Source of the DNA: Ancylobacter defluvii
GTDB lineage: Bacteria; Pseudomonadota; Alphaproteobacteria; Rhizobiales; Xanthobacteraceae
Direction: 5' to 3'
Length of the DNA: 64,000 nt
Assembly (NCBI RefSeq): GCF_018390605.1
Contig: NZ_JAHBGD010000005.1
Location: forward strand, 310,001-374,000
Below are positions 24,249 through 32,116 of the stretch, one piece after another (position 1 is the first letter of the stretch; every line of letters starts with the position of its first letter). The notes beneath the pieces were generated by a model. It saw only the letters and a program-made list of their open reading frames with translations, was not told the DNA's origin and did no database searches. The translations under genes were made by a program, and so were the position numbers.

Positions 24249-25190
24249 TCAGACGGTCGTGTAGTCGACCGGCTCGCCATGCCAGCCCTGCTTGCGCTTT
24301 TCCCAATAGGTCTCACGCAGCTTCTGGGTCAGCGGGCCAGGGCGGTCATTGTTGAGGATGCGCCCGTCGAGGCGGCTCACGCCGATCGGTCCGCCGGCGG
24401 TGGAGGAAACCAGGATCTCGTCGGCGTCGCGCAATTCCTCGACGCTGACGTCACGCACTTCGCAGGGCAGGCCGAGCTCGGCGCACAGCTCGATCACCGA
24501 CAGCCGGGTGATGCCGCCGAGCACGTTGCGGTCCGGTGTGGCGACCACACCATTGGTAATGCAGAAGACATTGTAGCCCGGCCCTTCGGTGACGTTGCCG
24601 GCGGCATCGAGCAGGATCGGGTTGTCGGCGCCCTGTTCGTCCGCCTCGAACAGCGCCGCGGTCATGTCGGCCCAGTGGAAATTCTTCGCCCGCGCATTGA
24701 CCGAGGATTCCGGAATGCGCGGCGTCGAGGCTATGACCATGTGGGCGCCGCGCTCGATGATTTCCGGCTTCATCAGCCAGATGAAGGGGATGGCGTAGGC
24801 AATGAGATAAGGGCGGGCGTTCTTCGGGTGATACTGGGTGCCCGGCGCCGGGCGCCCGCGGACACAGTCCATCGCGACATAGGCCTCGCGCAGGCCGGCG
24901 AGCGCCACCAGCTTGTGCAGGATGGCGCGGATGTCGTCGTCGCTTTCCGCCGGCACCAGCCGCGAGAACTCCATCGAGGCGCGGAAGCGCTTGAGATGGT
25001 CGTCGATGCGGAAGAAGGAACCGTCCCAGACGCTGACCACGTCATAGACAACGTCCGAACGGCGATAGCCCCAGTCGGTGACCGGGATACGGGCTTCGCT
25101 CAGCGGCATGTAGACGCCATCGACATAGGCGGCGCCGGCGGCGAAGGCGGACGTGTCGGAGGCCATTGGGGACGGGATCGGGAGGTTCAT
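24249..25190 (-). CDS. Fold-type IV PLP aminotransferase, (R)-amine transaminase-like
   Basis: A 313-residue class IV aminotransferase. Lys169 in NARAKNFHWADM is the Schiff-base residue. VTEGPGYNVF and GGITRLSVIELC are the PLP-phosphate contacts, and the late VSSTAGGPIGVSRLDG closes the site. Stretches such as GYRRSDVVYDVVSVWDGSFFR, read here as GYRRSDVVYD and VWDGSFFR, and AYAIPFIWLMKPE match published (R)-selective amine transaminases more closely than IlvE, as far as I can judge by memory. It is usually annotated as a branched-chain aminotransferase. Divergent from a GntR gene across two GTGATCAC palindromes, and upstream of an amino-acid uptake system. Confidence 0.85.
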   Translation of the reverse strand: MNLPIPSPMASDTSAFAAGAAYVDGVYMPLSEARIPVTDWGYRRSDVVYDVVSVWDGSFFRIDDHLKRFRASMEFSRLVPAESDDDIRAILHKLVALAGLREAYVAMDCVRGRPAPGTQYHPKNARPYLIAYAIPFIWLMKPEIIERGAHMVIASTPRIPESSVNARAKNFHWADMTAALFEADEQGADNPILLDAAGNVTEGPGYNVFCITNGVVATPDRNVLGGITRLSVIELCAELGLPCEVRDVSVEELRDADEILVSSTAGGPIGVSRLDGRILNNDRPGPLTQKLRETYWEKRKQGWHGEPVDYTTV

Positions 25191-25307
25191 GTCGCGGTCC
25201 GTTTTGCACGAGTGTTGACGTCGCCCGACCCGGCGCCACGCAATATCGCGGGCACCGTCGCCAGAAGGCGGCAGAGGAAAAACACGGGTGTTGTGGTGCA
25301 GTCCCTA

Positions 25308-25317
25308 TGTGATCACA
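25308..25317. promoter_or_regulatory. GntR operator candidate 1, TGTGATCACA
   Basis: Perfect 10-base palindrome about 120 bases upstream of the fold-IV aminotransferase start. One of four copies of GTGATCAC in the two intergenic regions that flank the GntR gene. Confidence 0.65.
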
Positions 25318-25454
25318 GGGTGACGAGACGAACTATACGGGTGCTCAAAACGGTGTCAATTACTGCGCATGAACATAAAATATGCGATGATGGATGCAAA
25401 GCTGGGCAAGCATCTCCTTTGCCACGTTGGTGTCGATGTCGCTGGATATCGGTG

Positions 25455-25464
25455 TGTGATCACA
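25455..25464. promoter_or_regulatory. GntR operator candidate 2, TGTGATCACA
   Basis: Perfect 10-base palindrome about 100 bases upstream of the GntR gene start, identical to candidate 1. Suggests autoregulation. Confidence 0.65.
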
Positions 25465-25563
25465 TTGCCTCTGCGACAGGACGTCGATCATTCCGTCAAT
25501 AAAATCCGTGATATAGGCAGCATCGATTGAGTGAAGCGCGGCTTGGTTCGGGGCGGGGATGTC

Positions 25564-26274
25564 ATGACGGAACCGGATGCAGGCAAGGCGTCCCACACGC
25601 TTTCCGGGCAGATCGCCGACGCCTTGCGCCAGCGCCTGCTGATGGGCGAGTTCCTGCCGGGGGCGAAGGTGTCGCTACGCTCGCTGGCCGCAGGCTTCGG
25701 CACCAGCATGCAGCCGGTGCGCGATGCTGTTTCCTCGCTTGTCGCCGAGGACGCGCTGGAGATCACGCCGACGCGGGTCATTCAGGTTCCCGAGCTCAGC
25801 CGGCAGAACTGCGACGATATTTTCCGCATGCGCGTGCTCATCGAGGGCGATGCGGCGGCATTGTTCGTGCGGCGTGCGAGCGAGCAGGAATTTGCCGAAC
25901 TGCAAGCGCTATCGGAGGCGGTGCGGCCGGCGCAACTCGGCATGGCCTTCACCGATCATATGCGCGCACATATCCAGGGCTTCAACGATTGGTCGTTCTT
26001 CGTCGGAGACCGCTGTGGCTCGCCGCTGATGATGACGCTGATCCACCGCCTGCGCGTGCGCATGGCGCCGGTGGTGGCGCTCGCCCTGTGTCGCGATGCC
26101 GACGAGGACTATTCCTTCCTCGAATTCTCCACTCACATCATGATGGAAATGGCCTGGGTGGCCCGCTCGCGCGACGGCGAGCGCATGCGCGACCTGCGCC
26201 GCTCCGACATTCTTACCTATCAGCGCTATCTCTACCGACGACTCGGCTGGACGCTGGATGGGCGCCTCTCCTAG
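25564..26274 (+). CDS. GntR-family (FadR/FCD subfamily) transcriptional regulator
   Basis: A 236-residue regulator. The N-terminal winged helix (IADALRQRLLMGEFLPGAKV, then LAAGFGTSMQPVRDAVSSLV) is typical GntR; the C-terminal all-helical FCD-type domain (about 90-225) has DDIFRMRVLIEGDAAALF and metal-ligand-like residues (Asp143 region, His194, His-containing LIHRLR). ATG 25564 gives the normal start; an in-frame start at 25531 is possible. Four GTGATCAC palindromes lie on either side of it, upstream of two aminotransferase genes, so it is probably a repressor of both, relieved by an amine or amino-acid ligand. Confidence 0.88.
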   Translation: MTEPDAGKASHTLSGQIADALRQRLLMGEFLPGAKVSLRSLAAGFGTSMQPVRDAVSSLVAEDALEITPTRVIQVPELSRQNCDDIFRMRVLIEGDAAALFVRRASEQEFAELQALSEAVRPAQLGMAFTDHMRAHIQGFNDWSFFVGDRCGSPLMMTLIHRLRVRMAPVVALALCRDADEDYSFLEFSTHIMMEMAWVARSRDGERMRDLRRSDILTYQRYLYRRLGWTLDGRLS

Positions 26275-26285
26275 TTCGCTTCTTT

Positions 26286-26295
26286 CGTGATCACA
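26286..26295. promoter_or_regulatory. GntR operator candidate 3, CGTGATCACA
   Basis: GTGATCAC at 26287-26294, twelve bases after the GntR stop codon and upstream of the class III aminotransferase gene. Confidence 0.6.
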
Positions 26296-26421
26296 GGTGC
26301 CGTTAGAGGGTGCAGTCCGCGTGTCGGAAGGTGGGGTCCAGCCTGTTTTTACGCTGACGAATACTGACAACGACATTCTCTCTTGACCGCCGTCTCGCCG
26401 CGCCGCTAGCCTTGTCTCAAC

Positions 26422-26431
26422 TGTGATCACA
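26422..26431. promoter_or_regulatory. GntR operator candidate 4, TGTGATCACA
   Basis: Perfect palindrome 20 bases before the class III aminotransferase ATG, 136 bases from candidate 3. At this position bound regulator would block transcription start or elongation. Confidence 0.65.
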
Positions 26432-26450
26432 CAAAGCGAGAGGCGCGACG

Positions 26451-27830
26451 ATGAACGTCCTGGCGCGGGGCACCAACCACCCCGGCAATCTGGCCCTGCT
26501 GCCGTTCTCCAACTTGCAGAAGCTGCGCGAGGAGCGCCCGCTGATGTTCGTGCGGGGCCAGGGCATCTACACTTTCGACGAGCAGGGCAAGGACTATATC
26601 GAGGCGGTCTCGACCTTCTATTGCGTCAATCTCGGCTTCAGCGACGAGGAGCTCATCGAGGCGGCGGTGCAGCAGCTGCGCGCCCTGCCGATGTATCCCT
26701 CGGGCATCCACCGCACCGTGCCGGTGGTGATGGAGCTCGCCGAGCGGCTGGCGGCGGTGGCGCCGGTGCGCGGCGGCCATGTGATGTTCGCCACCACCGG
26801 CTCGGAGGCCAACGACCAGCTGGTGAAGTTCACCTGGTATGCGAACCGGGTTGCCGGCGAGCCGAAGCGTCGCAAGATCATCTCGCGTCGTGCCAGCTAT
26901 CACGGCGGCACCATCGCCACCACCGCGCTGGGTGGCAGCGCGGCGCTGCAGGAGGCGTTCGGCATTCCCACCGGCGACAGCCTGTTCGTCTCGCATCCCA
27001 CCTGGCCGATCGGTGCGCTGCCGGACGAGACCGAGACCGCCTATACCGACCGTCTCGTCGAGGAACTGCGGCAGACCATCGAGGAGGCCGGCCCGGAGAC
27101 CGTCGCGGCCTTCATCGCCGAGCCGGTTTCGGTGTCGTCGGGCATGTTTCCGCCGCCGGAGGGCTATTTCGCCAAGATCAAGGCATTACTCGACGGCTAT
27201 GGCATCCGTCTCTATGCCGACGAGGTCGTCACCGGCTTCGGTCGCACCGGCAAGATGTGGGGCAGCGAGACGCTGGGCATCGAGCCGGACTGCATCAGCT
27301 GCGCCAAGGGGCTGTCCGGCGCCTATCAGCCGATCTCGGCGGTGGTGATGTCGGACGATTTCTACAGCCGGCTCGAGGAAGGCGCCAATGCTGCCGGCAT
27401 CTTCAACCATGGCGGCACTTATGGCGGTCATCCGGTGTCCGCCGCTGTCGCCATCAAGGTCCTCGACATCTATGAGCGGCGCAACATCCTCGGCCATGTG
27501 CAATCGGTCATGCCGGTCTGGCAGAAGGCGCTGGCAAGTCTCGAGGATCACCCGCTGGTGACCGCGACCCGCTGCTTCGGCATGGCCGGCGCCGTGCAGA
27601 TCGCCCCGCCCGGGGAGGGGAAGCCGGCGGCCGCCTCGCCCTCGCTGGCGCCGGGCGGGCTCAGCCAGCAGCTTTACATGGCCGGGCTCGCGGCCGGCGT
27701 GGTCGTGCGGCCGCTGCAGGGCTGCGTGGTGCTGTCGCCGCCGCTGATCATTACCGAGGCGGAGATCGGCGAACTTACCCGCCGCCTGCGCCTTGCTCTC
27801 GACGCCACCCTCGCCGCCCTGCCGCGCTGA
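26451..27830 (+). CDS. Class III PLP-dependent aminotransferase (omega-amino acid/amine type)
   Basis: A 459-residue fold-type I transaminase. TTGSEANDQLVK near 114 binds the PLP phosphate, SRRASYHGGT near 144, YADEVVTGFGRTG near 256 has the ring-nitrogen Asp, and Lys in SCAKGLSGAYQP near 284 forms the Schiff base. The FYCVNLGFSDEEL start and HPTWPIGA pattern are those of (S)-omega-amino acid:pyruvate transaminases acting on primary amines. With the fold-IV enzyme across the GntR gene, this locus would hold two transaminases of opposite stereo-preference; that pairing is inference. ATG 26451 follows GCGAGAGGCGCGACG, a fair ribosome site. Confidence 0.9.
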   Translation: MNVLARGTNHPGNLALLPFSNLQKLREERPLMFVRGQGIYTFDEQGKDYIEAVSTFYCVNLGFSDEELIEAAVQQLRALPMYPSGIHRTVPVVMELAERLAAVAPVRGGHVMFATTGSEANDQLVKFTWYANRVAGEPKRRKIISRRASYHGGTIATTALGGSAALQEAFGIPTGDSLFVSHPTWPIGALPDETETAYTDRLVEELRQTIEEAGPETVAAFIAEPVSVSSGMFPPPEGYFAKIKALLDGYGIRLYADEVVTGFGRTGKMWGSETLGIEPDCISCAKGLSGAYQPISAVVMSDDFYSRLEEGANAAGIFNHGGTYGGHPVSAAVAIKVLDIYERRNILGHVQSVMPVWQKALASLEDHPLVTATRCFGMAGAVQIAPPGEGKPAAASPSLAPGGLSQQLYMAGLAAGVVVRPLQGCVVLSPPLIITEAEIGELTRRLRLALDATLAALPR

Positions 27831-27899
27831 CCCGGCGCGCAGGACGCGCCTGCCGAAGCGGGGCGGTCTCTGCCGTCCCGGCTTGGCCGAGTTTCTCAT

Positions 27900-28760
27900 A
27901 TGTCCCCGATCGACAAGCTCCTGGCGGTGGCGGTGGTCGCCTGCTGGTCCGCCAATCTCGTGCTGGTAAAGCTCGGGGTGGCGGAAATCCCGCCGCTGCT
28001 GATGAGCTTGCTGCGGTTCATCCTGGTGGCGGCGCTGCTGGTGCCGTTCCGGCGCATCTCCCGCCGGCATCTGCCGTGGATCATGCTGGTGTCGATCACC
28101 TTCGGTGCCATGCATTTCGGACTTCTCTTCATCGCCCTCGGCCTCACCGAGGCCGGCACCAGCGCGGTGCTGGTGCAACTGGGCGCGCCTATGGCCAGCC
28201 TGCTGGCCTGCCTCGTGTTCCGCGAGCCGCTCGGCGTGGTGCGGGCAGCGGGGCTTGCCATGACGGTTGGCGGCGTCGTGGTACTGGCCCTCGGGCCGAC
28301 CTTTCCCGGTCCGCTGGCGCTCGGCCTGCTGATTGCCAGCGCTGTCGGCTGGGCGGTGACCAATCTGGTGGTGAAGATGATGCCGCCGCTGGATGCGATG
28401 GCGTTGACCGGCTGGTCGGCGCTGTTCACCATTCCGCAACTGGCGATCGCCACTTTGCTGTTCGAGGACCATTCCTGGACCAGCCTTGCCGGTGTCGGCT
28501 GGCACGGCTGGGGAGCGGTGATCTATAGCGCGCTGGTTTCCTCGATAATGGCCTATGGCATCTGGTATCGGCTGCTGGCGCGCAATTCGGTGAATGCCGT
28601 CGTGCCCTATTCCATGCTGAATCCGGTATTCGCCATCGGTCTTGGCGCCGTTGTCTTTGGCGAGACGGTGCCGCTGCTGAAGCTGGCGGGCACGTTGCTC
28701 ATCCTGGCCGGTGTCGTGCTGGTCCTGCTGCCGCGCGGAGTGGTGGCGCGGACGGGGTAG
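27900..28760 (+). CDS. EamA/DMT-family transporter (10 membrane segments)
   Basis: A 286-residue membrane protein made of two EamA repeats (about 5-135 and 145-280), each with five hydrophobic segments. Features such as WSANLVLVKLG near 18 and NAVVPYSMLNPVFAIGLGAVVFGE (read as VVPYSMLNPVFAIG and AVVFGE) near 240 are typical of RhtA/YdcZ-type metabolite exporters. It follows the class III aminotransferase by 69 bases on the same strand and may belong to that unit as an exporter for amino acids or amines. It ends six bases from the convergent AraC gene. Confidence 0.85.
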   Translation: MSPIDKLLAVAVVACWSANLVLVKLGVAEIPPLLMSLLRFILVAALLVPFRRISRRHLPWIMLVSITFGAMHFGLLFIALGLTEAGTSAVLVQLGAPMASLLACLVFREPLGVVRAAGLAMTVGGVVVLALGPTFPGPLALGLLIASAVGWAVTNLVVKMMPPLDAMALTGWSALFTIPQLAIATLLFEDHSWTSLAGVGWHGWGAVIYSALVSSIMAYGIWYRLLARNSVNAVVPYSMLNPVFAIGLGAVVFGETVPLLKLAGTLLILAGVVLVLLPRGVVARTG

Positions 28761-28766
28761 GGTGGC

Positions 28767-29720
28767 TTAGCCGCGCCGGGTATATTCCAGCGGCGAGATG
28801 CCGGTCGCGGCCCGGAAGACGCGGCTGAAATAGGCCGGTTCGGAAAAGCCGACCGCATAGGCGATGGAGGAGATCGAGGCGCGCGTGAGGTCGCGGGTAT
28901 CGAGCAGCCGGCGCGCTTCCAGAATGCGGCGGCTGCGGATCGCGCCCGACAGCGTCTCGCCGTGGTCGGCGAAGATCTTCTGAAGATAGCGCTCGGATAG
29001 CTTCAGCGCGCGCACGACGTCGCCGGCACCGAAATCGGGGTCGCGGAAGCGGGTGTCGATCACCTGCAGCGCGCGCTGGCGATGGGCGAGGCGTACCGCC
29101 GTCTCGTCGCAGTTGCGATCGGCGCCCGCAATGACGAGGGCCAGCAGGTCGAGCATGTGCCCGGTAATGCGGTGGCCGATTGCGGGATCGATGGAAATGC
29201 CGTGGCTGCAGAAGGAATTGGCGAAATCCAGGAAGAGGCGCACCATGACCTGGTCGCCGAAATCATGCGCCGTCCAATCATTGATGTTGGGCGTGCGCTC
29301 GCGCATGGCGGAGCCGGGAAGGCGGAGGCTGTGGAAGGTCGCGGTTCTCGGCTGGTCATAGTCATAGGCTTCCAGCGAGCTGACGAAGGCGAACCGGCCC
29401 GGCGCGAGATCGGCATGTCGGCCGCGCTGGCGGAAGGACAGGCCCTCGTCCAGCAGCACCGGCAGGAAGTAGAAATCCTCCGGCTTCCGGGCGATCAGCG
29501 GTGCCGTGCGCCGCACATACACCGGATCAGAGTGGTATCTGGCGAGCCGGATGCCGGCGATGTCGACGCTTTGCACCCAGCCCCTCGCGAAGTCCGGGCC
29601 TGCGCTGAGGTCGACGGCGTAGAAATATTCGTGCTGAGCCTCGGCCCATGCCTGCCGTCGACGGGCGGGGTGCAGGTGGGCGACGTCGAACCGGCTCACG
29701 ACAGTCATGGCTTCGTTCAC
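28767..29720 (-). CDS. AraC-family transcriptional regulator
   Basis: A 317-residue regulator with an N-terminal AraC-binding-like effector domain (about 20-195, including the conserved DFYFLPVLLDEG patch) and a C-terminal double helix-turn-helix (about 215-315: ALKLSERYLQKIF and IAYAVGFSEPAYFSRVFRAATG). This is the FeaR/AraC-binding-like branch. Start at ATG 29720; ATG 29708 is an alternative. It is divergent from the hyuA-led operon beginning at 30030 and is the natural candidate for its regulator. Confidence 0.88.
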   Translation of the reverse strand: MNEAMTVVSRFDVAHLHPARRRQAWAEAQHEYFYAVDLSAGPDFARGWVQSVDIAGIRLARYHSDPVYVRRTAPLIARKPEDFYFLPVLLDEGLSFRQRGRHADLAPGRFAFVSSLEAYDYDQPRTATFHSLRLPGSAMRERTPNINDWTAHDFGDQVMVRLFLDFANSFCSHGISIDPAIGHRITGHMLDLLALVIAGADRNCDETAVRLAHRQRALQVIDTRFRDPDFGAGDVVRALKLSERYLQKIFADHGETLSGAIRSRRILEARRLLDTRDLTRASISSIAYAVGFSEPAYFSRVFRAATGISPLEYTRRG

Positions 29721-30029
29721 AAGCGGTCATCCCAGTGAAGCAAGCGTGTGCAGGCCGGGGGCGAACTCTAAAACCGGCAGAGGGGGCGGGACAGGCCAAA
29801 CTTCGCGCAAGACCAAGCCGGCCAATGGGCAAAGCCGCCAGTTGCCGATATTAAGTGTACAAAAAATATGCAGATTTGGCGCCTGCCCTGTATGGGGCGG
29901 TTTCGTCCAACTCTTTGTTCGTTCAGCGACAAACGCTTCGGAACCTGCCGGCTAAACTTTCCTCGCTCAGGTTTTCGATGGGAGTTGGAAGCCCAACCCC
30001 GTCACCCGCGCCGTGTCGAGGAATGTTTC
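29721..30029. promoter_or_regulatory. Divergent promoter region between araC-type gene and hyu operon
   Basis: A 309-base gap without a convincing gene. An AT-rich block at 29840-29875 (GTTGCCG...AATATGC) is the likely core promoter of the rightward operon. I see no clear direct repeat that could be named an AraC site. GAGGA at about 30018 is the ribosome site of the first hydantoinase-family gene. Confidence 0.45.
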
Positions 30030-32102
30030 ATGACCTATCGCATCTCCGTCGATACGGGCGGCACCTTCACCGATGTCATCGTCAGCGACGGTACTGGCAG
30101 CTTCATCATCGGCAAGGCGCTGACCACGCGCAGCCGCATCTTCCTCGGCATGCGCGACGCCATCGAGTCGGCGGCGCTGCAACTCGGCATACCGCTTGAG
30201 ACATTGCTGGCCGAGGCCGAGCTGCTGATCTACGGCACCACCCGCGCCACCAATGCCATCGTCACCAAGACGGTGGCGAAGACCGCCTTCGTCACCACGG
30301 CCGGCTTTCCCGACACGCTGCTGCTGAAGGAGGGCGGCAAGTTCAACCCGCACGATTTCAGCCAGGATTATCCCGATCCCTATATCGCCCGCCGCCACAC
30401 TTTCGAGCTGACCGAGCGCGTGGGCGCCGACGGCGCCGCCTCGATCCCGCTTGACGAAGTGCAGGCGCGCGAGGTGATCGCCAAGCTCAAGGCGCGGGCA
30501 TTCGAGGCGGTGGCGGTGTGCCTCTTGTGGTCCATCGCCAATCCGGCGCATGAGATGCGCTTCGCCGAATTGCTGGACGAATTGCTGCCGGGCGTGCCCT
30601 ACACGCTCTCGCATCGGCTCGTGCCGGTGGTGCGGGAATATCGCCGCGCGTCGGCCACCGCCATCGATGCCTCGCTGAAGCCGCTTATGCAGGATCACCT
30701 GCGCGGGCTGGAGAAGGATCTCAAGGCGGCAGGCTTTGCCGGGCAGGTGCTGGTCAGCACCACCGAAGGCGGCTGCAACCATATCGACGCGCTGGTCGAG
30801 AAGCCGATCTATACGGTCGGCTCCGGCCCGGCCATGGCGCCGATCGCCGGGTTGACCTTCTCCACTCTCGAAACGCTCGGCAACGACGTCATCATTTGCG
30901 ACACCGGCGGCACCACCTTCGACGTCGGGCTGGTGCGCGACGGGCGGCTGACCTTTACCCGAGACACCTGGCTGGGGCCTGCCTATACCGGTGACCTGCT
31001 CGGCATCTCCGCCGTCGATATGCGCTCCATCGGTGCCGGCGGCGGGTCGATCGCCTGGATCGACGATGGCGGGCTGATGCGCGTCGGACCGCAATCGGCC
31101 GGCGCCGAGCCGGGCCCGGCCTGCTATGGGCGCGGCGGCACGCTGCCGACCGTTTCCGATGCCGCCGTGGTGCTCGGCTATTTCGATCCCGACTATTTCC
31201 TCGGTGGCCGGATGAAGCTCGATGTCGAGGCGGCGCAGCGCGCCGTGGCCACGGTGGCGGAGCGCATCGGTCTTTCCGTCGAGGAGACGGCGTTCCGCAT
31301 CCTCAGCCTCGCCAGCGACCTGATGATGCGCGCCATCGCCGACATCACCGTCAATGAGGGTGTCAATCCGCGCGAGAGCACCATCGTCGCCGGTGGCGGC
31401 GCCGCCGGCATCAACATCATGACCATCGCCAAGGAGCTCGGCTGCGAACGGGTGATCCTGCCCAAGGTCGCCTCGGCGCTCTCGGCTTCCGGCATGCAGT
31501 TCGCCGATATCGTCGCCGAAGAGACGGCGAGCCTTGTCACGCTGACCAATCGTTTCGATGCCGCCATCGTCAATGAGGTGCTGGCGGGATTGGAGGCCAG
31601 GCTGGAGACGTTCCGCGCCACCCTGCCGGGCGCGAAGGGAGACTACCGCATCGATCTGGTGGCCGAGGCCCGCTATCTCGGCCAGGTGTGGGAACTCGAC
31701 ACGTCGTTGCCGGTGCGGCGCTTCGAGAGCGATGGCGATCGCGCCGCGCTCATCGAGGCCTTCCACCAGGTGCATGAGCGCGTCTTCGCCGTGCGCGATC
31801 CCGGCAGCCCGGTCGAGGTGGTGAACTGGAAGGCCCGGCTGGTGGTGAACCTCGCCAAGCCGCCGGAACCCGAGGCCGCCGCCGCGCGCCTTGTCGGCGG
31901 CGCCCCGACCGGGATGCGCGACTGCTTCTTCGGCGACCGCACGCCGTTGTCCACCGCCATCTACAAGGCCGCCGACGTCGCGCCCGGCCTCGTCATTGCC
32001 GGCCCGGCCATCGTCGAGGAGCCGACCACGACGCTTGTCGTCTACCCCGGCATGTCGGCCGAGGTCAGCGCCACCGGCAACTACCTGCTGCGCATCGCTT
32101 GA
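30030..32102 (+). CDS. hyuA: HyuA-type subunit 1 (hydantoinase/oxoprolinase/acetone-carboxylase family)
   Basis: A 690-residue protein of the ASKHA fold. DTGGTFTDVIV at the N-terminus and CDTGGTTFDVGLVRDG near 290 form the ATP phosphate-binding loops; GAGGGSIAWIDDGGLMRVGP (read as GAGGGSIAW) and PGPACYGRGGTLPTVSDA are conserved across HyuA and acetophenone/acetone carboxylase subunits. Together with HyuB it would use ATP to open a lactam or imide ring or to activate a carbonyl; the substrate is unknown. ATG 30030 follows GAGGA. First gene of a 10-gene rightward unit; its partner subunit starts 14 bases downstream. Confidence 0.9.
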   Translation: MTYRISVDTGGTFTDVIVSDGTGSFIIGKALTTRSRIFLGMRDAIESAALQLGIPLETLLAEAELLIYGTTRATNAIVTKTVAKTAFVTTAGFPDTLLLKEGGKFNPHDFSQDYPDPYIARRHTFELTERVGADGAASIPLDEVQAREVIAKLKARAFEAVAVCLLWSIANPAHEMRFAELLDELLPGVPYTLSHRLVPVVREYRRASATAIDASLKPLMQDHLRGLEKDLKAAGFAGQVLVSTTEGGCNHIDALVEKPIYTVGSGPAMAPIAGLTFSTLETLGNDVIICDTGGTTFDVGLVRDGRLTFTRDTWLGPAYTGDLLGISAVDMRSIGAGGGSIAWIDDGGLMRVGPQSAGAEPGPACYGRGGTLPTVSDAAVVLGYFDPDYFLGGRMKLDVEAAQRAVATVAERIGLSVEETAFRILSLASDLMMRAIADITVNEGVNPRESTIVAGGGAAGINIMTIAKELGCERVILPKVASALSASGMQFADIVAEETASLVTLTNRFDAAIVNEVLAGLEARLETFRATLPGAKGDYRIDLVAEARYLGQVWELDTSLPVRRFESDGDRAALIEAFHQVHERVFAVRDPGSPVEVVNWKARLVVNLAKPPEPEAAAARLVGGAPTGMRDCFFGDRTPLSTAIYKAADVAPGLVIAGPAIVEEPTTTLVVYPGMSAEVSATGNYLLRIA

Positions 32103-32116
32103 GAGGGGACTCGACC

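Larger units (their letters stand above)
25191..25563. promoter_or_regulatory. Divergent GntR-controlled promoter region
   Basis: A 373-base region between the fold-IV aminotransferase gene (minus) and the GntR gene (plus). It holds two copies of TGTGATCACA (25308-25317 and 25455-25464), the expected form of a FadR/GntR-type operator, 147 bases apart. The bases between them are relatively AT-rich and probably contain both promoters. No gene is visible. Confidence 0.6.

Noticed and set aside
20643-25502. A 1619-codon open frame on the plus strand
   Set aside because: It lies antisense to adhC, the two Aap-like permeases, the binding protein and the fold-IV aminotransferase genes, all with clear family motifs. 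The product is low-complexity His/Gln/Arg/Asp-rich, the usual result of reading GC-rich genes backwards.
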